Positions 13,735 through 22,050 of a stretch of DNA of 34,504 nucleotides are shown in pieces. A program made the position numbers and the translations under genes. Source of the stretch: Clostridiales bacterium. Lineage in GTDB: Bacteria; Bacillota; Clostridia; Christensenellales; Aristaeellaceae. The notes under the pieces were generated by a model. It searched no databases. It was not told where the DNA came from and saw only the letters and a list, made by a program, of their open reading frames with translations. Each line of letters opens with the position of its first letter. Positions within the stretch are counted from its first letter, which is position 1. The stretch lies in the NCBI GenBank assembly GCA_015056415.1, contig SVGJ01000026.1, positions 1-34,504 of the forward strand, given 5' to 3'.

Positions 13735-14448
13735 ATGGAGCAGTTCGCGCGTACAGAGATGCTGATTGGTCCCGCTGCCATGGAACGGCTTCATGCCGCC
13801 AGGGTGGCGGTGTTCGGCGTGGGCGGCGTGGGCGGCTTTACGGCCGAGGCGCTGGTGCGCGCGGGCGTGGGGAGCATCGATATCATCGATAATGATACGG
13901 TGGCCCTCACCAACCTGAACAGGCAGATCATCGCGCTGCACTCCACCCTGGGCAGGAGCAAGGTGCAGGTCATGGCGGAGCGGCTGCGGGACATCAATCC
14001 GCAGGTGAATGTGGTCTGCCATGAGATGTTCTATCTGCCGGAGAACGCGGACAGCATCGATCTTTCACAGTATGATTATATTGTGGACGCGGTGGATACC
14101 GTGGCGGCCAAGCTGGAGCTCATCTCCCGGGCGGACGCGCTGGGCAAGCCCATCATCTGCGCCATGGGCGCGGGGAATAAGCTGGATCCCACGAAGATCG
14201 TGGTCACTGATATTTACAGGACGGATACCTGCCCCCTGGCACGGGTGATCCGCGCGCAGTGCAAGAAGAGGAACATCCGCCGCCTGAAGGTGGCCTATTC
14301 CACCGAGCCGGCCATGAAGCCCGCCGATGCGCAGGAGGAATCCTCCCGCCGGGCCACGCCGGGAAGCATGAGCTTCGTTCCCTCGGTGATGGGGCTCATC
14401 ATCGCCGGGGAAGTGGTGCGGGAGCTGATCAGGGAGGCGGCGCCATGA
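13735..14448 (+). CDS. tcdA: tRNA threonylcarbamoyladenosine dehydratase (TcdA/CsdL family)
   Basis: A 237-residue E1-like adenylating enzyme. TcdA dehydrates t6A37 in tRNA to the cyclic form ct6A with ATP. The nucleotide-binding glycine motif GVGGVGG is at 28-34, followed by DIIDNDTVALTNLNRQ (49-64) with the conserved LTNLNRQ. DAVDTVAAKLELI lies at about 117-129, and the YSTEP motif near 190 is characteristic of this subfamily. Length fits the family. The start at 13735 has GGAGAG 8 bases upstream. It overlaps the following esterase gene as ATGA. Homologues in Firmicutes share this architecture, so confidence is high. Confidence 0.9.
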   Translation: MEQFARTEMLIGPAAMERLHAARVAVFGVGGVGGFTAEALVRAGVGSIDIIDNDTVALTNLNRQIIALHSTLGRSKVQVMAERLRDINPQVNVVCHEMFYLPENADSIDLSQYDYIVDAVDTVAAKLELISRADALGKPIICAMGAGNKLDPTKIVVTDIYRTDTCPLARVIRAQCKKRNIRRLKVAYSTEPAMKPADAQEESSRRATPGSMSFVPSVMGLIIAGEVVRELIREAAP

Positions 14449-15080
14449 GGTTTCCATCCTGCGAGGCGTATGTTTATCCGGGTGAGGCGGACATGGCGGT
14501 CTATCTGCCTCTTTCGCCGGAGCGGGCGGAGGAGCTGGCGGCGCTGCTTCCGTCGCCCCGGCCCACGCTGGTGGCGCTGCATGAGCTTGACTGGAACGGA
14601 GCGCTCTCGCCCTGGGCGGCGGAAAGGGTGTTCCGCGACGGCGGGGATTTCTCCGGCGGAGGGCCTGCGTTTCTGCGGGAGCTGACGGAGGTCATTATTC
14701 CCGCGATGGAAGGGGAAGTGCCGGCACGCCGCATGATCGCGGGGTATTCCATGGGCGGGCTGTTCGCCCTGTATGCCGCGCTGAACACGGACGCGTTTGA
14801 ATTGGCTGCTTCGGTTTCCGGGTCGCTGTGGTTCGACGGCTTCGCAGCTTATGCTCTTCAGCGGCCATGCAGGGCGAAGGCGGTCTATCTCTCCCTGGGG
14901 GATAAGGAAAAGAACACACGGAATCCCCGCATGGCGGTCATTGAGGATTGTACGCGTGCCATTGCCGCGCATCTGGGCTGCCGGGTGGAGATGAATCCCG
15001 GCGGGCATTTCCGGGAGGAGCTGCCCCGGCTGGCCAGGGGGATCACGGCGCTGATGAACAAAACCGGCTCTGCTTCATAA
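14445..15080 (+). CDS. Putative alpha/beta-fold esterase (Esterase D / IroE-like)
   Basis: A 211-residue protein with the nucleophile elbow AGYSMGGLFALYAA (S102), the strand KAVYLSLGDKEKNTRN that carries the acid residue in this family, and the terminal histidine in NPGGHFREELPRLARG. This is the layout of the short putative-esterase (Esterase D/IroE) group. No signal peptide is seen, so it acts in the cytoplasm. It starts inside the TcdA stop codon (ATGA), implying translational coupling, though no functional link is known. Its stop codon lies in the loop of a terminator. The substrate is unknown. Confidence 0.83.
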   Translation: MRFPSCEAYVYPGEADMAVYLPLSPERAEELAALLPSPRPTLVALHELDWNGALSPWAAERVFRDGGDFSGGGPAFLRELTEVIIPAMEGEVPARRMIAGYSMGGLFALYAALNTDAFELAASVSGSLWFDGFAAYALQRPCRAKAVYLSLGDKEKNTRNPRMAVIEDCTRAIAAHLGCRVEMNPGGHFREELPRLARGITALMNKTGSAS

Positions 15081-15101
15081 CGAGGCAGAGCCGGTGCTTT
15101 A
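15063..15101. terminator. Intrinsic terminator, usable on both strands
   Basis: Perfect 11-base stem ACCGGCTCTGC / GCAGAGCCGGT (15063-15073 with 15085-15095). The esterase stop codon lies in the loop. The plus strand continues GCTTTATTTT; the minus strand reads into TTTTG and ends the beta-lactamase-fold gene. Confidence 0.82.
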
Positions 15102-15104
15102 TTT

Positions 15105-16274
15105 TCAGATCTCCCCGGCGCTTTCGGCAGCCAGCAGGACGTTGCGTACCTTCCGCATGGCGGAGGAGGTGCCGGTGTCGGTGGTGTTCTGCATGGAGAG
15201 GATGGTGAGCTTCTCGCTGGGCAGGTTGGCGAAGTAGCTGCCCAGCCAGCCGTCCCAGCCATACTCGCCCAGGCGGGTCAGGCCGGCCCAGCGGCCCTCC
15301 TCCACACACACCCGCATCAGCTTGCCGTAGCCGTAGCCCGTCAGGCTGTCCCACATTTCGGCGCGAACGCTGTCGCTCAGCTGGGATTTGGTCATGTATC
15401 GCACCGTTTCGGGGCGCAGGATGCGCTTGCCCTGATACTCGCCCTCGTTCATCAGCATATCGGCGAAGGCGGCATAGTCGTCCAGGGTGGAGACCAGTCC
15501 CGCGCCGCCGGAGCAGAAGGCGGGCCTGCGGGTGTAATCGCCCACGGCCAGGTGCAGGCTGCCGAAGGGCTCCACGCCGCCGGGCACGCGCTTGTAGCAG
15601 GTCACGAAGCGGTCACGCTTATCCTCGGGCACCCAGAAGCCGGTATCCTTCATGCCCAGGGGGATGAAGAGCTCCTCCCGCAGGAACTCGTCAAAGGGCT
15701 TGCCGCTGACCACCTCGATCACCGCGCCCAGGATGTCCGCGCAGGTGGAGTAGCGCCAGTGGGCGCCGGGCTGGAACGCCAGGGGGATCTGGCCCATGCG
15801 GTCGCAGAACTCCACGGTGCTCATGCCGCCGCCGGCCAGGATCTTTTCGTGATTTTCCATGAAGAGCTTCGCCGTCTGCCGGCCCACCTCGTCAGCATCG
15901 GGATAGGCCACGCCGGCGGTCATGCCCAGGAGATCCATCACCCACACGGGGCGCGTGGCGGGCTTCAGCCCCTCGGGGGTGTACACCTGCTGGCCCTGGA
16001 AGCCGGGCAGGAAGTTTTCCACCGGGTCCATCAGATCCAGCAGGCCGCGCTCCACGAGGATCATGGCCGCGGCGGCCGTCACGGGCTTGGACTGGCTGTA
16101 CAGCCGGAAGATGTGATCCCGCTGTACTTTCTTGCCGGAGGCCACGTCGGCATAGCCGGCCCCGGCGTAAAGGGCGTCCTGACCGTTTTTGCGCACCAGC
16201 ACCGTCATGCCGGCGCACTCATGATTGGCAACGGCCCGCTCCAGGCAGGCCTGAACACGCGCTTGAATATCCAT
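15105..16274 (-). CDS. Beta-lactamase-fold serine hydrolase (family VIII esterase/EstB type)
   Basis: A 389-residue class C beta-lactamase-related hydrolase. The catalytic S60xxK63 (YSQSK) is followed by the Tyr motif Y175-S-T. A GWDGW segment near residue 350 takes the place of the usual KTG/HxG box, as in family VIII carboxylesterases. It has no signal peptide, so it is more likely an intracellular esterase or peptidase than a resistance beta-lactamase. The start at 16274 has GGAGG 10 bases upstream. It is monocistronic with its own promoter and terminator. The substrate is unknown. Confidence 0.87.
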   Translation of the reverse strand: MDIQARVQACLERAVANHECAGMTVLVRKNGQDALYAGAGYADVASGKKVQRDHIFRLYSQSKPVTAAAAMILVERGLLDLMDPVENFLPGFQGQQVYTPEGLKPATRPVWVMDLLGMTAGVAYPDADEVGRQTAKLFMENHEKILAGGGMSTVEFCDRMGQIPLAFQPGAHWRYSTCADILGAVIEVVSGKPFDEFLREELFIPLGMKDTGFWVPEDKRDRFVTCYKRVPGGVEPFGSLHLAVGDYTRRPAFCSGGAGLVSTLDDYAAFADMLMNEGEYQGKRILRPETVRYMTKSQLSDSVRAEMWDSLTGYGYGKLMRVCVEEGRWAGLTRLGEYGWDGWLGSYFANLPSEKLTILSMQNTTDTGTSSAMRKVRNVLLAAESAGEI

Positions 16275-16300
16275 ATGAACGATTCCTCCTTGTTACGCCT

Positions 16301-16329
16301 ATGATACGCCTTTTTTCCGGGATTTGCAA
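16301..16329 (-). promoter_or_regulatory. Promoter of the beta-lactamase-fold hydrolase gene
   Basis: Minus-strand -35 TTGCAA (16329-16324) and -10 TATCAT (16306-16301) with a 17-base spacer. The -35 is immediately past the T-tract of the AraC-gene terminator. Confidence 0.65.
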
Positions 16330-16358
16330 CAAAAAAGGCCGCCGTTTCGCGCGGCGGC
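16330..16358 (-). terminator. Intrinsic terminator of the AraC-type gene
   Basis: Seven-base stem GCCGCCG / CGGCGGC (16338-16344 with 16352-16358) with a TTTCGCG loop. On the minus strand it is followed by CTTTTTT. Confidence 0.85.
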
Positions 16359-16366
16359 TGAGGGGA

Positions 16367-17266
16367 TCATTTTTTCACGTTTTTACGGATGGTGGCATCA
16401 GGCTTGGCGGCCTGCTTCATAAAGGCGGAGGGGCTGATGCCCACGATGTTTTTGAACTGTTTGGAGAAGTGGTAGGGATCCTGCATGCCCACCTCCACAC
16501 CGGCCTGGCGGACGGTGTAGTCCTGTTCGCGCAGAAGCTCCTTGGCGCGCTCCATCTTGCAGTGCAGCACATAGGAGAGGGGCGGCATACCAACCTCGCT
16601 GACGAAGCGCTTGCGGAAGGTCTCCATGGGCATACGGGAGATGGCAGCCATCTCGGCCAGGGAGAAGTTATCCTTATACTGGTTGGCGCGGAGGGTGTCC
16701 ACCACCTTGGCGATCTCGTGGGAGAGCATGGCGTCCATGGCCACGGGCTGGCCCCAATGGCTGGCCAGCATGCCGTACATCAGGTGCTGGAGCTGGTAGG
16801 TGGCGTCGCCCGTGCCGGAATGGCGCACCATCACCTGCACGATCTGCTTGGCCAGGTACATCTGGCTGGGCAGCGCGCCCTGCTTGAGGGGCATATGCAG
16901 CAGCGCGCCCATCTTGCGCACCACCATGGGAGCCAGGGGGCCTTCCAGGGCGATCCACAGGCAGCGGGCTTGCCCCTCGATCTCCAGCAGGCCTTCCTTG
17001 TCGCCGGCGGGGAGGAAGCAGGTCTGCTCGGTCTTGAGGAGCAGCTCGGCGCCGTCCCAGGTGAGCTTCATTTCGCCCTCGCCCACGGCAAGCCAAATCC
17101 ACTGTTCGTGGGACCTGATGGTATACTTGCCTGCCTCCAGCATGGCGCTGCCGGCGGCGTGGATCCACGCGCCGCTGGACCGGGTCAGGCTGCCGGGCTT
17201 ATGCCAGCCTTCCACGACCAGGGTATCAGCCGCGGCCTCGACACCTGCGAACAGATAGGACTTCAT
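16367..17266 (-). CDS. AraC-family transcriptional regulator
   Basis: A 299-residue protein. The N-terminal half (to about 150) is a cupin-like sensor domain with WIWLAVGEGEMKLTWDG. The C-terminal hundred residues carry the two AraC helix-turn-helix motifs: FSLAEMAAISRMPMETFRKRFVSEVGM, then TVRQAGVEVGMQDPYHFSKQFKNIVGISPSAF. The start at 17266 has GGGAGGG 7 bases upstream; an extension to 17389 would run through a perfect promoter. AraC proteins with a cupin domain often regulate sugar uptake, but no sugar genes adjoin it; the nearest are the GH31/GH74 genes 8 kb away. Target genes cannot be inferred. Confidence 0.9.
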   Translation of the reverse strand: MKSYLFAGVEAAADTLVVEGWHKPGSLTRSSGAWIHAAGSAMLEAGKYTIRSHEQWIWLAVGEGEMKLTWDGAELLLKTEQTCFLPAGDKEGLLEIEGQARCLWIALEGPLAPMVVRKMGALLHMPLKQGALPSQMYLAKQIVQVMVRHSGTGDATYQLQHLMYGMLASHWGQPVAMDAMLSHEIAKVVDTLRANQYKDNFSLAEMAAISRMPMETFRKRFVSEVGMPPLSYVLHCKMERAKELLREQDYTVRQAGVEVGMQDPYHFSKQFKNIVGISPSAFMKQAAKPDATIRKNVKK

Positions 17267-17305
17267 GAAGCTTCCCTCCCAGAAGATACATTTTCCATTA
17301 TGTCC

Positions 17306-17334
17306 ATTATAACGCCCAGACAGCACAGTGTCAA
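17306..17334 (-). promoter_or_regulatory. Full-consensus sigma-A-type promoter of the AraC-type gene
   Basis: Minus-strand TTGACA (17334-17329), 17-base spacer, TATAAT (17311-17306): both hexamers match consensus exactly. Unusually strong for a regulator gene, 40 bases before the start codon. Confidence 0.82.
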
Positions 17335-17434
17335 CCCGTCTAACAAATGAAATCACAGTTTTTCGCAATTTTCGACAGCGGAAAAACAAGGGCTTCTCCT
17401 GAGCCGCGGAGGTAACGCCTGATCCCCGCGAAAC

Positions 17435-17460
17435 AAAAAACCGGCGGGTCAGCCCACCGG
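17435..17460 (-). terminator. Intrinsic terminator of the caspase-like gene
   Basis: Eight-base stem CCGGTGGG / CCCGCCGG with one G-T pair, loop CTGA, followed by TTTTTTG on the minus strand. The TGA stop codon of the gene lies in the loop. Confidence 0.85.
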
Positions 17461-18951
17461 CTCAAGGAGCATAACGTTCTGATAAACCGTTTCGTAAACA
17501 TCCTCGCCGATATAGGCCCTGACGCGGATGGTATAGGCGCCGGGCTCGGCCGTGTCGCCATTGGAGCGACGGCCGTTCCAGCAGAAGGTGCTGCCCTTGG
17601 GGGCGAGCTGCTGGGGACGGCTGGCCTGGCGGGAGGCAAGGCGGCGGACGGTTTTTCCCTGGGCGTCCTCGATGGTCACGGTCAGCTCGCAGGGGTAGAG
17701 GTGCTGCACCACGAAGCCCAGCTCCTCCTGCTGGCTGGGGCAGAAGCCCTCCTGGGCGGTGATCTTCAGCTGGGGATCGCCGGAGGCGGGCGGCACGCAC
17801 AGCACCCGGGAGGAGGCCAGCTCGGGCACGCCGCCGGATTGGGTGATGATCTGCAGAAGGGCGTAGCCGTAGCTTTCCGAATCGGTCAGATCCAGGGTCA
17901 CGGCGCGCTGCTTCATGCCGGGGGAAAGCGCGCCCGGGGCGTCACCATAGGAGCCGAAGCGTTCGGCGTCGTCATAGGTCAGCTGGCCGTTGTCGAAGTC
18001 CCAGCGGCCATTCTGCTGATAGATCATCTGGTAGGCCACCTGCACAGAGCGCTGCACCGTGAAGGAAAAGGCCACCGTGGGCTCCTCCAGGCTGAGGACC
18101 TCGCCATCGAAGCTCAAGCCCTCGATGGCGCTGTGGCGGAGGCGGCCGGTGTAGCTGTCCGCGTCGTAGGTCATGATGGGGAAATCATCTTCCTCGGGGT
18201 AGGTCTGCACGGTGGAGGCGCCGTGATGGTCGTAGAGGTAGCGCTTCAGCTCGGTAAGGGTGATGGAGCCATCCCGGTTGGCGTCGGCGCCGTAGCCGCC
18301 CTTGGTGGAAAGGCCCCGCACCATCGCGCCGGAGAAGTAGCCCGCGCCCACCATGGCCTCGCCCTCCTCCATGCCGGACCAGAACCAGCTTTCCTCCGCG
18401 CCGCCGGAGGAACAGATGACCTTGTATTCATCGCCCTGGAACACATTGGTGAAGGGCGCGTGCACACCCTTGCCGATCATGGCGCCGGCATGGCAGGCGT
18501 CGATGATCAGTACCTTGGTGCCTTTGATCTGATCGAACATGGCGCGGAGCATATCGGCGGTGACAGCGTTTTCGCGGCGGCCGTCGGAGAGCAGCAGGGT
18601 CATGTCGCCATTGGGCTGGCCCTGCGTCCACAGGCCGTGGGTGCTGATGTAGAAGTAGCTCACATCGTCCTCATCCGCCTGGGAAAAGGCGGCTTGGATC
18701 AGCCGTTCCAGCTCCGCGGCGGTGGCCACGTTGTTTTTGCGGGTGATGAGCCTTTCCAGGTTCATGCCGCCGCCGGAAAGAGCCTCGGTCATCTGGGTGA
18801 CGTTGTTTTCGGAGGAGGGGGTGGTGTCCTCCTGGGTAAGGAAGCGGTCGCAGCCCACCAGCAGGGCGCGGTTGACTGAATCCCCGGCCATGGCGGCAGG
18901 CATAAGGAGGCACAGCCAAAGCAGAACCAAAGCAAACAGCCTTTTGCCCAT
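17449..18951 (-). CDS. Secreted caspase-like (C14) protease with EF-hand loop and FlgD-like C-terminal domain
   Basis: A 500-residue exported protein. Residues 1-22 are a signal peptide (hydrophobic LFALVLLWLCLLMPAAMA, cleavage near AMA-GD). Residues 28-215 are a caspase-fold domain with the catalytic His in YISTHGLW (H105) and Cys in LIIDACHAG (C153). Residues 223-234 form a full EF-hand loop, with ligands D223, N225, D227, S229 and E234. The last 110 residues look like a FlgD-type Ig domain (FCWNGRRSNGDTAEPGAYTIRVRA). AAGGAAGGGGG precedes the start at 18951 by 7 bases. Calcium control is inferred. It is probably an extracellular or surface protease, since relatives cut after Arg/Lys or Asp. 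Confidence 0.85.
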   Translation of the reverse strand: MGKRLFALVLLWLCLLMPAAMAGDSVNRALLVGCDRFLTQEDTTPSSENNVTQMTEALSGGGMNLERLITRKNNVATAAELERLIQAAFSQADEDDVSYFYISTHGLWTQGQPNGDMTLLLSDGRRENAVTADMLRAMFDQIKGTKVLIIDACHAGAMIGKGVHAPFTNVFQGDEYKVICSSGGAEESWFWSGMEEGEAMVGAGYFSGAMVRGLSTKGGYGADANRDGSITLTELKRYLYDHHGASTVQTYPEEDDFPIMTYDADSYTGRLRHSAIEGLSFDGEVLSLEEPTVAFSFTVQRSVQVAYQMIYQQNGRWDFDNGQLTYDDAERFGSYGDAPGALSPGMKQRAVTLDLTDSESYGYALLQIITQSGGVPELASSRVLCVPPASGDPQLKITAQEGFCPSQQEELGFVVQHLYPCELTVTIEDAQGKTVRRLASRQASRPQQLAPKGSTFCWNGRRSNGDTAEPGAYTIRVRAYIGEDVYETVYQNVMLLEPVG

Positions 18952-19067
18952 GGCGGCGCCCCCTTCCTTTATGATGATAAAACGATTGTACACCTAATTA
19001 GACGGTTCAGCCACCGGAAATGTTCACAAGAAAATGTATTTTCTGCGATTTTATGCTGAAAAATGTA

Positions 19068-19099
19068 AACGGCGCAGCAAATTCCTCTGCTGCACCGTT
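19068..19099 (-). terminator. Intrinsic terminator of the DUF3737 gene
   Basis: Twelve-base stem AACGGTGCAGCA / TGCTGCGCCGTT with one G-T pair and an 8-base loop, followed on the minus strand by TTACATTTTTC, 14 bases past the stop codon. The rest of 18952-19067 is AT-rich; a TACAAT near 18986 could be the caspase-gene -10, but no clear -35 is seen. Confidence 0.8.
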
Positions 19100-19112
19100 G
19101 TTATGGATGATT

Positions 19113-19973
19113 TTATTTTTTCCACTCCACTCCGCCGGAGATGATGCGGCAGTCCGCGCCGGGACGCTGATGTTCGTCCCAGATGATCTCGCCGATGCTG
19201 TCGGCCGTGATGCAGCCGTGGGTGGGGTTTTTCACACTGATGATGTGTCCCTTCACGCTGGCGTTGACGGTGCAGTTTTCAAAGGCGAAGTCCGCGTCGA
19301 TCATCTCGCAGTTTTCCAGCGTCAGGTCCTCGCAGTAGCACAGGGGCTGGGTGCCGATGATTTTGCAGTTCACCAGCCGCAGCCCCTTGGAGTACCAGGC
19401 AAGGTATTCGCCCTTGACCACGCTGTCGTACACGGTGATGTTCTCCGCGTGCCAGAAGGCGTCCTTGGTGTCCAGGTAGCAGTTGCGGAATTCCAGATTC
19501 CTGGCGTACTGGAAGGAGTATTTGCCCTTGAGCCGGAAGTTGGTGAAGACCGCGTCCTCGGTATGGAGGAAGGGGTACTCGCTGGTGAGGGTGAAATCCT
19601 GCACGGTCAGGCCGCGGCACATCCAGCCAAACTCGGAGGAATTGGCGTTGCCGCCCTTCAGGCGGATGTCGCGGCATTCACGCAGAGCCTTGATGCCGCC
19701 CAGATCGCAATTTTCGATCAGCAGCTCGTCGTCATACCACAGGGCGGCGCGGCAGGTCTCGGTCATGCGGCAGTTGCGCAGGGTGGAGCGCTTCACATGC
19801 CACAGGGGATAGCGCAGCAGGAAATCGCAATCATCGATAAGCAGGTCGCCGCACTCCTTCAGGGCGGATTCGCCGTCGGCGGGGCCTTCAAAGCGGCAGG
19901 CGTGGACGTGGGCGTTGTGCAGGCCGTAAAGCGCGCGCTCCTGGTCCAACTGCTGTCCGGAAATGATGGTCAT
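19113..19973 (-). CDS. DUF3737-family protein (parallel beta-helix-like repeats)
   Basis: A 286-residue protein of DUF3737, found in many Firmicutes, with no known function. It is made of repeated short strands with the pattern L-x-x-C/N-x-(D/N/E)-C: LLIDDCDF, TLRNCRM, LLIENCDL, LEFRNCYL, LRLVNCKI and LTLENCEM. This suggests a right-handed parallel beta-helix like pectate lyases. No catalytic Asp/Lys cluster is obvious. There is no signal peptide. AAGGAGG lies 11 bases upstream of the chosen start at 19973; an in-frame ATG 39 bases earlier lacks such a site. It is monocistronic with its own promoter and terminator. Confidence 0.88.
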   Translation of the reverse strand: MTIISGQQLDQERALYGLHNAHVHACRFEGPADGESALKECGDLLIDDCDFLLRYPLWHVKRSTLRNCRMTETCRAALWYDDELLIENCDLGGIKALRECRDIRLKGGNANSSEFGWMCRGLTVQDFTLTSEYPFLHTEDAVFTNFRLKGKYSFQYARNLEFRNCYLDTKDAFWHAENITVYDSVVKGEYLAWYSKGLRLVNCKIIGTQPLCYCEDLTLENCEMIDADFAFENCTVNASVKGHIISVKNPTHGCITADSIGEIIWDEHQRPGADCRIISGGVEWKK

Positions 19974-20007
19974 AATGGGGAAAACCTCCTTTGGATCGTA
20001 CGCTAAA

Positions 20008-20036
20008 ATCATAGCGGCATTTCCATTGATTGTCAA
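20008..20036 (-). promoter_or_regulatory. Promoter of the DUF3737 gene
   Basis: Minus-strand TTGACA (20036-20031), 17-base spacer, TATGAT (20013-20008), 35 bases before the start. Confidence 0.75.
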
Positions 20037-20059
20037 GAGAGAACAATTTCCCCATTGCT

Positions 20060-20088
20060 TTGACAAGCACAGGGTTTGCATGTATAAT
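20060..20088 (+). promoter_or_regulatory. Full-consensus promoter of the 20139-23420 operon
   Basis: TTGACA (20060-20065), 17-base spacer, TATAAT (20083-20088): exact consensus, 51 bases upstream of the first start codon. It is back to back with the DUF3737 promoter. Confidence 0.85.
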
Positions 20089-20138
20089 AGACTATGTATC
20101 AGTATGTTCATAATGCTTTCGAGGAGGCATTGCCTGTT

Positions 20139-21089
20139 ATGAAGATTTTGATCCGCATTCTGCTGCTGTTGGCGCTGCTGGCGCTGATGGTCGTGCTGGT
20201 GCCCTCCGCCGTGCCCATGGCGCTGGCCGAGGATACGGTGGCCTATCCCGCGTATGAGCCCGTGGAGCTGGAGGCCGAGATCGTCATCCCCATCTCTTAT
20301 GAGGATAAGGTGCCCTATGCGCCCATTCCGGAGAAATTTCTGCCGGACAATGCCGGCTATGTGGATCCCACCATCTCGGTGCGGGTGGAGGAGATGCGCG
20401 TTTATGATACCGACGTGACGCTGGTCTGGGTGCAGATCGCCCATGCGACGCAGCTGCGCACGAAGCAGGCCAGCCCCTATCCTTCCAAAAAGGAGGTCCG
20501 CCCGGATGTGATCGCCCGGCGGGTGAGCTCTGTGCTGGCCATCAATGACGATTGGTTCATGCACCGCAAGGAGGGCTACATCGTCCGCAACGGCGAGGAG
20601 CTGCGCACCAGCTACAGCGAGAAGTACGATAGCCTGATCATTGATGATAAGGGCGACCTGCACATCATCCAGAAGCCCACCGAGGAGAAGATCAGGGCCT
20701 TTGAGGGCACCATCATCCAGGCGCTGGCCTTTGGCCCCGGCCTGGTGGTGGATGGCGAGATGGTGGAGCTGAATACCTCCGATGAGTACGCCCCCAACAA
20801 GCCCACCCAGCGCCTTGCCCTGTGCCAGATGGACAGCCTGAGCTATCTGGTGGTCGCCACCGCCGGCGGCAAAGAGACCCCCGGCTCCACCGGATTGACC
20901 ATCCCTCAGATGCAGCAGCTCTGCTACGACCTGGGCGTGAAGCAGGCCTATAACCTGGATGGCGGCAACTCCTCCTCGGTGATCCTGGACGATAAGAAGA
21001 TCAATTCCATGGGCATGAAGAGCGTCCGGTCCATCGGCGGCATTCTGTATTTTATCACGGCCGATCCCACCGTGCCCCGGGAGGAATAA
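20139..21089 (+). CDS. Membrane-anchored or secreted phosphodiester glycosidase (NAGPA domain)
   Basis: A 316-residue protein with a signal peptide or anchor at residues 5-30 (LIRILLLLALLALMVVLVPSAVPMALA). Residues 100-315 match the phosphodiester glycosidase domain (NAGPA, formerly DUF2233). Its conserved C-terminal motif NLDGGNSSSVI is present, with IGGILYFI after it. Relatives hydrolyse N-acetylglucosamine-1-phosphodiester bonds and may trim cell-wall glycans or teichoic acids. GGAGG precedes the start at 20139 by 11 bases; frames upstream to 20094 lie only 6 bases from the -10. It is followed 3 bases later by the Lgt-like gene. The family is well supported; the substrate is not known. Confidence 0.88.
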   Translation: MKILIRILLLLALLALMVVLVPSAVPMALAEDTVAYPAYEPVELEAEIVIPISYEDKVPYAPIPEKFLPDNAGYVDPTISVRVEEMRVYDTDVTLVWVQIAHATQLRTKQASPYPSKKEVRPDVIARRVSSVLAINDDWFMHRKEGYIVRNGEELRTSYSEKYDSLIIDDKGDLHIIQKPTEEKIRAFEGTIIQALAFGPGLVVDGEMVELNTSDEYAPNKPTQRLALCQMDSLSYLVVATAGGKETPGSTGLTIPQMQQLCYDLGVKQAYNLDGGNSSSVILDDKKINSMGMKSVRSIGGILYFITADPTVPREE

Positions 21090-21092
21090 GCC

Positions 21093-22040
21093 ATGAATGA
21101 AATGACGATCCTGTTTATCGCAGGCCCCTTCAGCGTAACGGCCTTTGGCCTTTGCCTGACGCTGGGCGTTGTGCTGGCCGTTTGTATGGTCGCGTTCCTG
21201 GGCCGCAAGGATCCCGGCGTGAACGCTGTGCTGAGCCTGAGCGCCGCCACCATTGCGGGTGCCATGCTGGGCGCGCGCATCCTGTATTGCCTGACGATGC
21301 TGGACTTCATCCTGGTGGATCTGGGCGGCATGGGGTTCATGCCCCGGCTGTGGGAGGGCGGCTACACCCTCTACGGCGCGGTGCTGGGCGGCGGCGCGGG
21401 CGCGCTGATCTATGCCAGGGTCACCAAACGGAATATCGGCCGCATGCTGGATCTGGCCGCTGTGGGCGGCGCGCTGGCATTGATCTTTGAACGCGCCGGT
21501 GAATACTTCACCACCCAGGGCCTGGGCGAGTACATCATGGACGAACGCTGGCAGCGCTTCCCCTTCGCGGTGCAGAGCGTGTATGAGGATTGGCAGATCC
21601 CCGTGTTCATGTACGAGGCGCTGGCGGCGCTGGTGATCGCCATCGTGCTGGTGTGGATGCAGGGCCGCAAGCCTGCCGGCCGCGCGGCAGAGGCGTTCAT
21701 CATCCTGCTGGGCGTGACGCAGATCATCCTGGAAAGCCTGCGTGAGGACGAGTTCATCCGCTTCGGCTTTGTGCGGCTGAATATGCTGGCAGCGGCCATC
21801 ACCATGGGCCTGACCTTCTTCTGGCGGGTGCGCCGGATGCTGAAGGCCCGCAAATGGATCCCCTGGCAGATCATCCGCCTGGTGGTGTTCGCCCTGGGCA
21901 TCGTGCTGGTGATCCTGATCGAGTTCGCGCTGGATAAATCCAGCATCGATGATACGCTCCTGTACTTTGTGATGGCCGGTATGCTGGGTGTGATGGGCTT
22001 CGCCATGCTGTTTGACGGCCGGAAGAAAACTGATCAATAA
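21093..22040 (+). CDS. Lgt-like (prolipoprotein diacylglyceryl transferase family) membrane protein, altered active site
   Basis: A 315-residue protein with seven or more hydrophobic segments. It keeps several Lgt landmarks: GARILYC (about 60-66), GGYTLYGAVLGGG (89-101), ERAGEY with R134 (place of the essential GRxGNFxN arginine) and ESLREDEF near 212-219. In true Lgt the GG-x-x-x-H-GG motif carries an essential histidine (H103 in E. coli); here the place is Y94. The N of GNF is also lost. True Lgt moves diacylglycerol to the lipobox Cys. This protein is therefore probably a paralogue with a changed reaction. The C-terminus has two extra membrane segments. GGGAGGA lies inside the previous stop, 8 bases upstream. 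Confidence 0.8.
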   Translation: MNEMTILFIAGPFSVTAFGLCLTLGVVLAVCMVAFLGRKDPGVNAVLSLSAATIAGAMLGARILYCLTMLDFILVDLGGMGFMPRLWEGGYTLYGAVLGGGAGALIYARVTKRNIGRMLDLAAVGGALALIFERAGEYFTTQGLGEYIMDERWQRFPFAVQSVYEDWQIPVFMYEALAALVIAIVLVWMQGRKPAGRAAEAFIILLGVTQIILESLREDEFIRFGFVRLNMLAAAITMGLTFFWRVRRMLKARKWIPWQIIRLVVFALGIVLVILIEFALDKSSIDDTLLYFVMAGMLGVMGFAMLFDGRKKTDQ

Positions 22041-22050
22041 GGAGAAAAGT

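Noticed and set aside
10885..14022. A 1045-codon open frame on the minus strand across polA, the hairpin array and tcdA
   Set aside because: It is antisense to two secure genes, runs through an intergenic hairpin array and gives a His/Gln/Gly-rich product without motifs.
15105..16274. A beta-lactamase resistance gene
   Set aside because: It lacks a signal peptide and the KTG box. The layout fits an intracellular esterase/peptidase of the same fold better.
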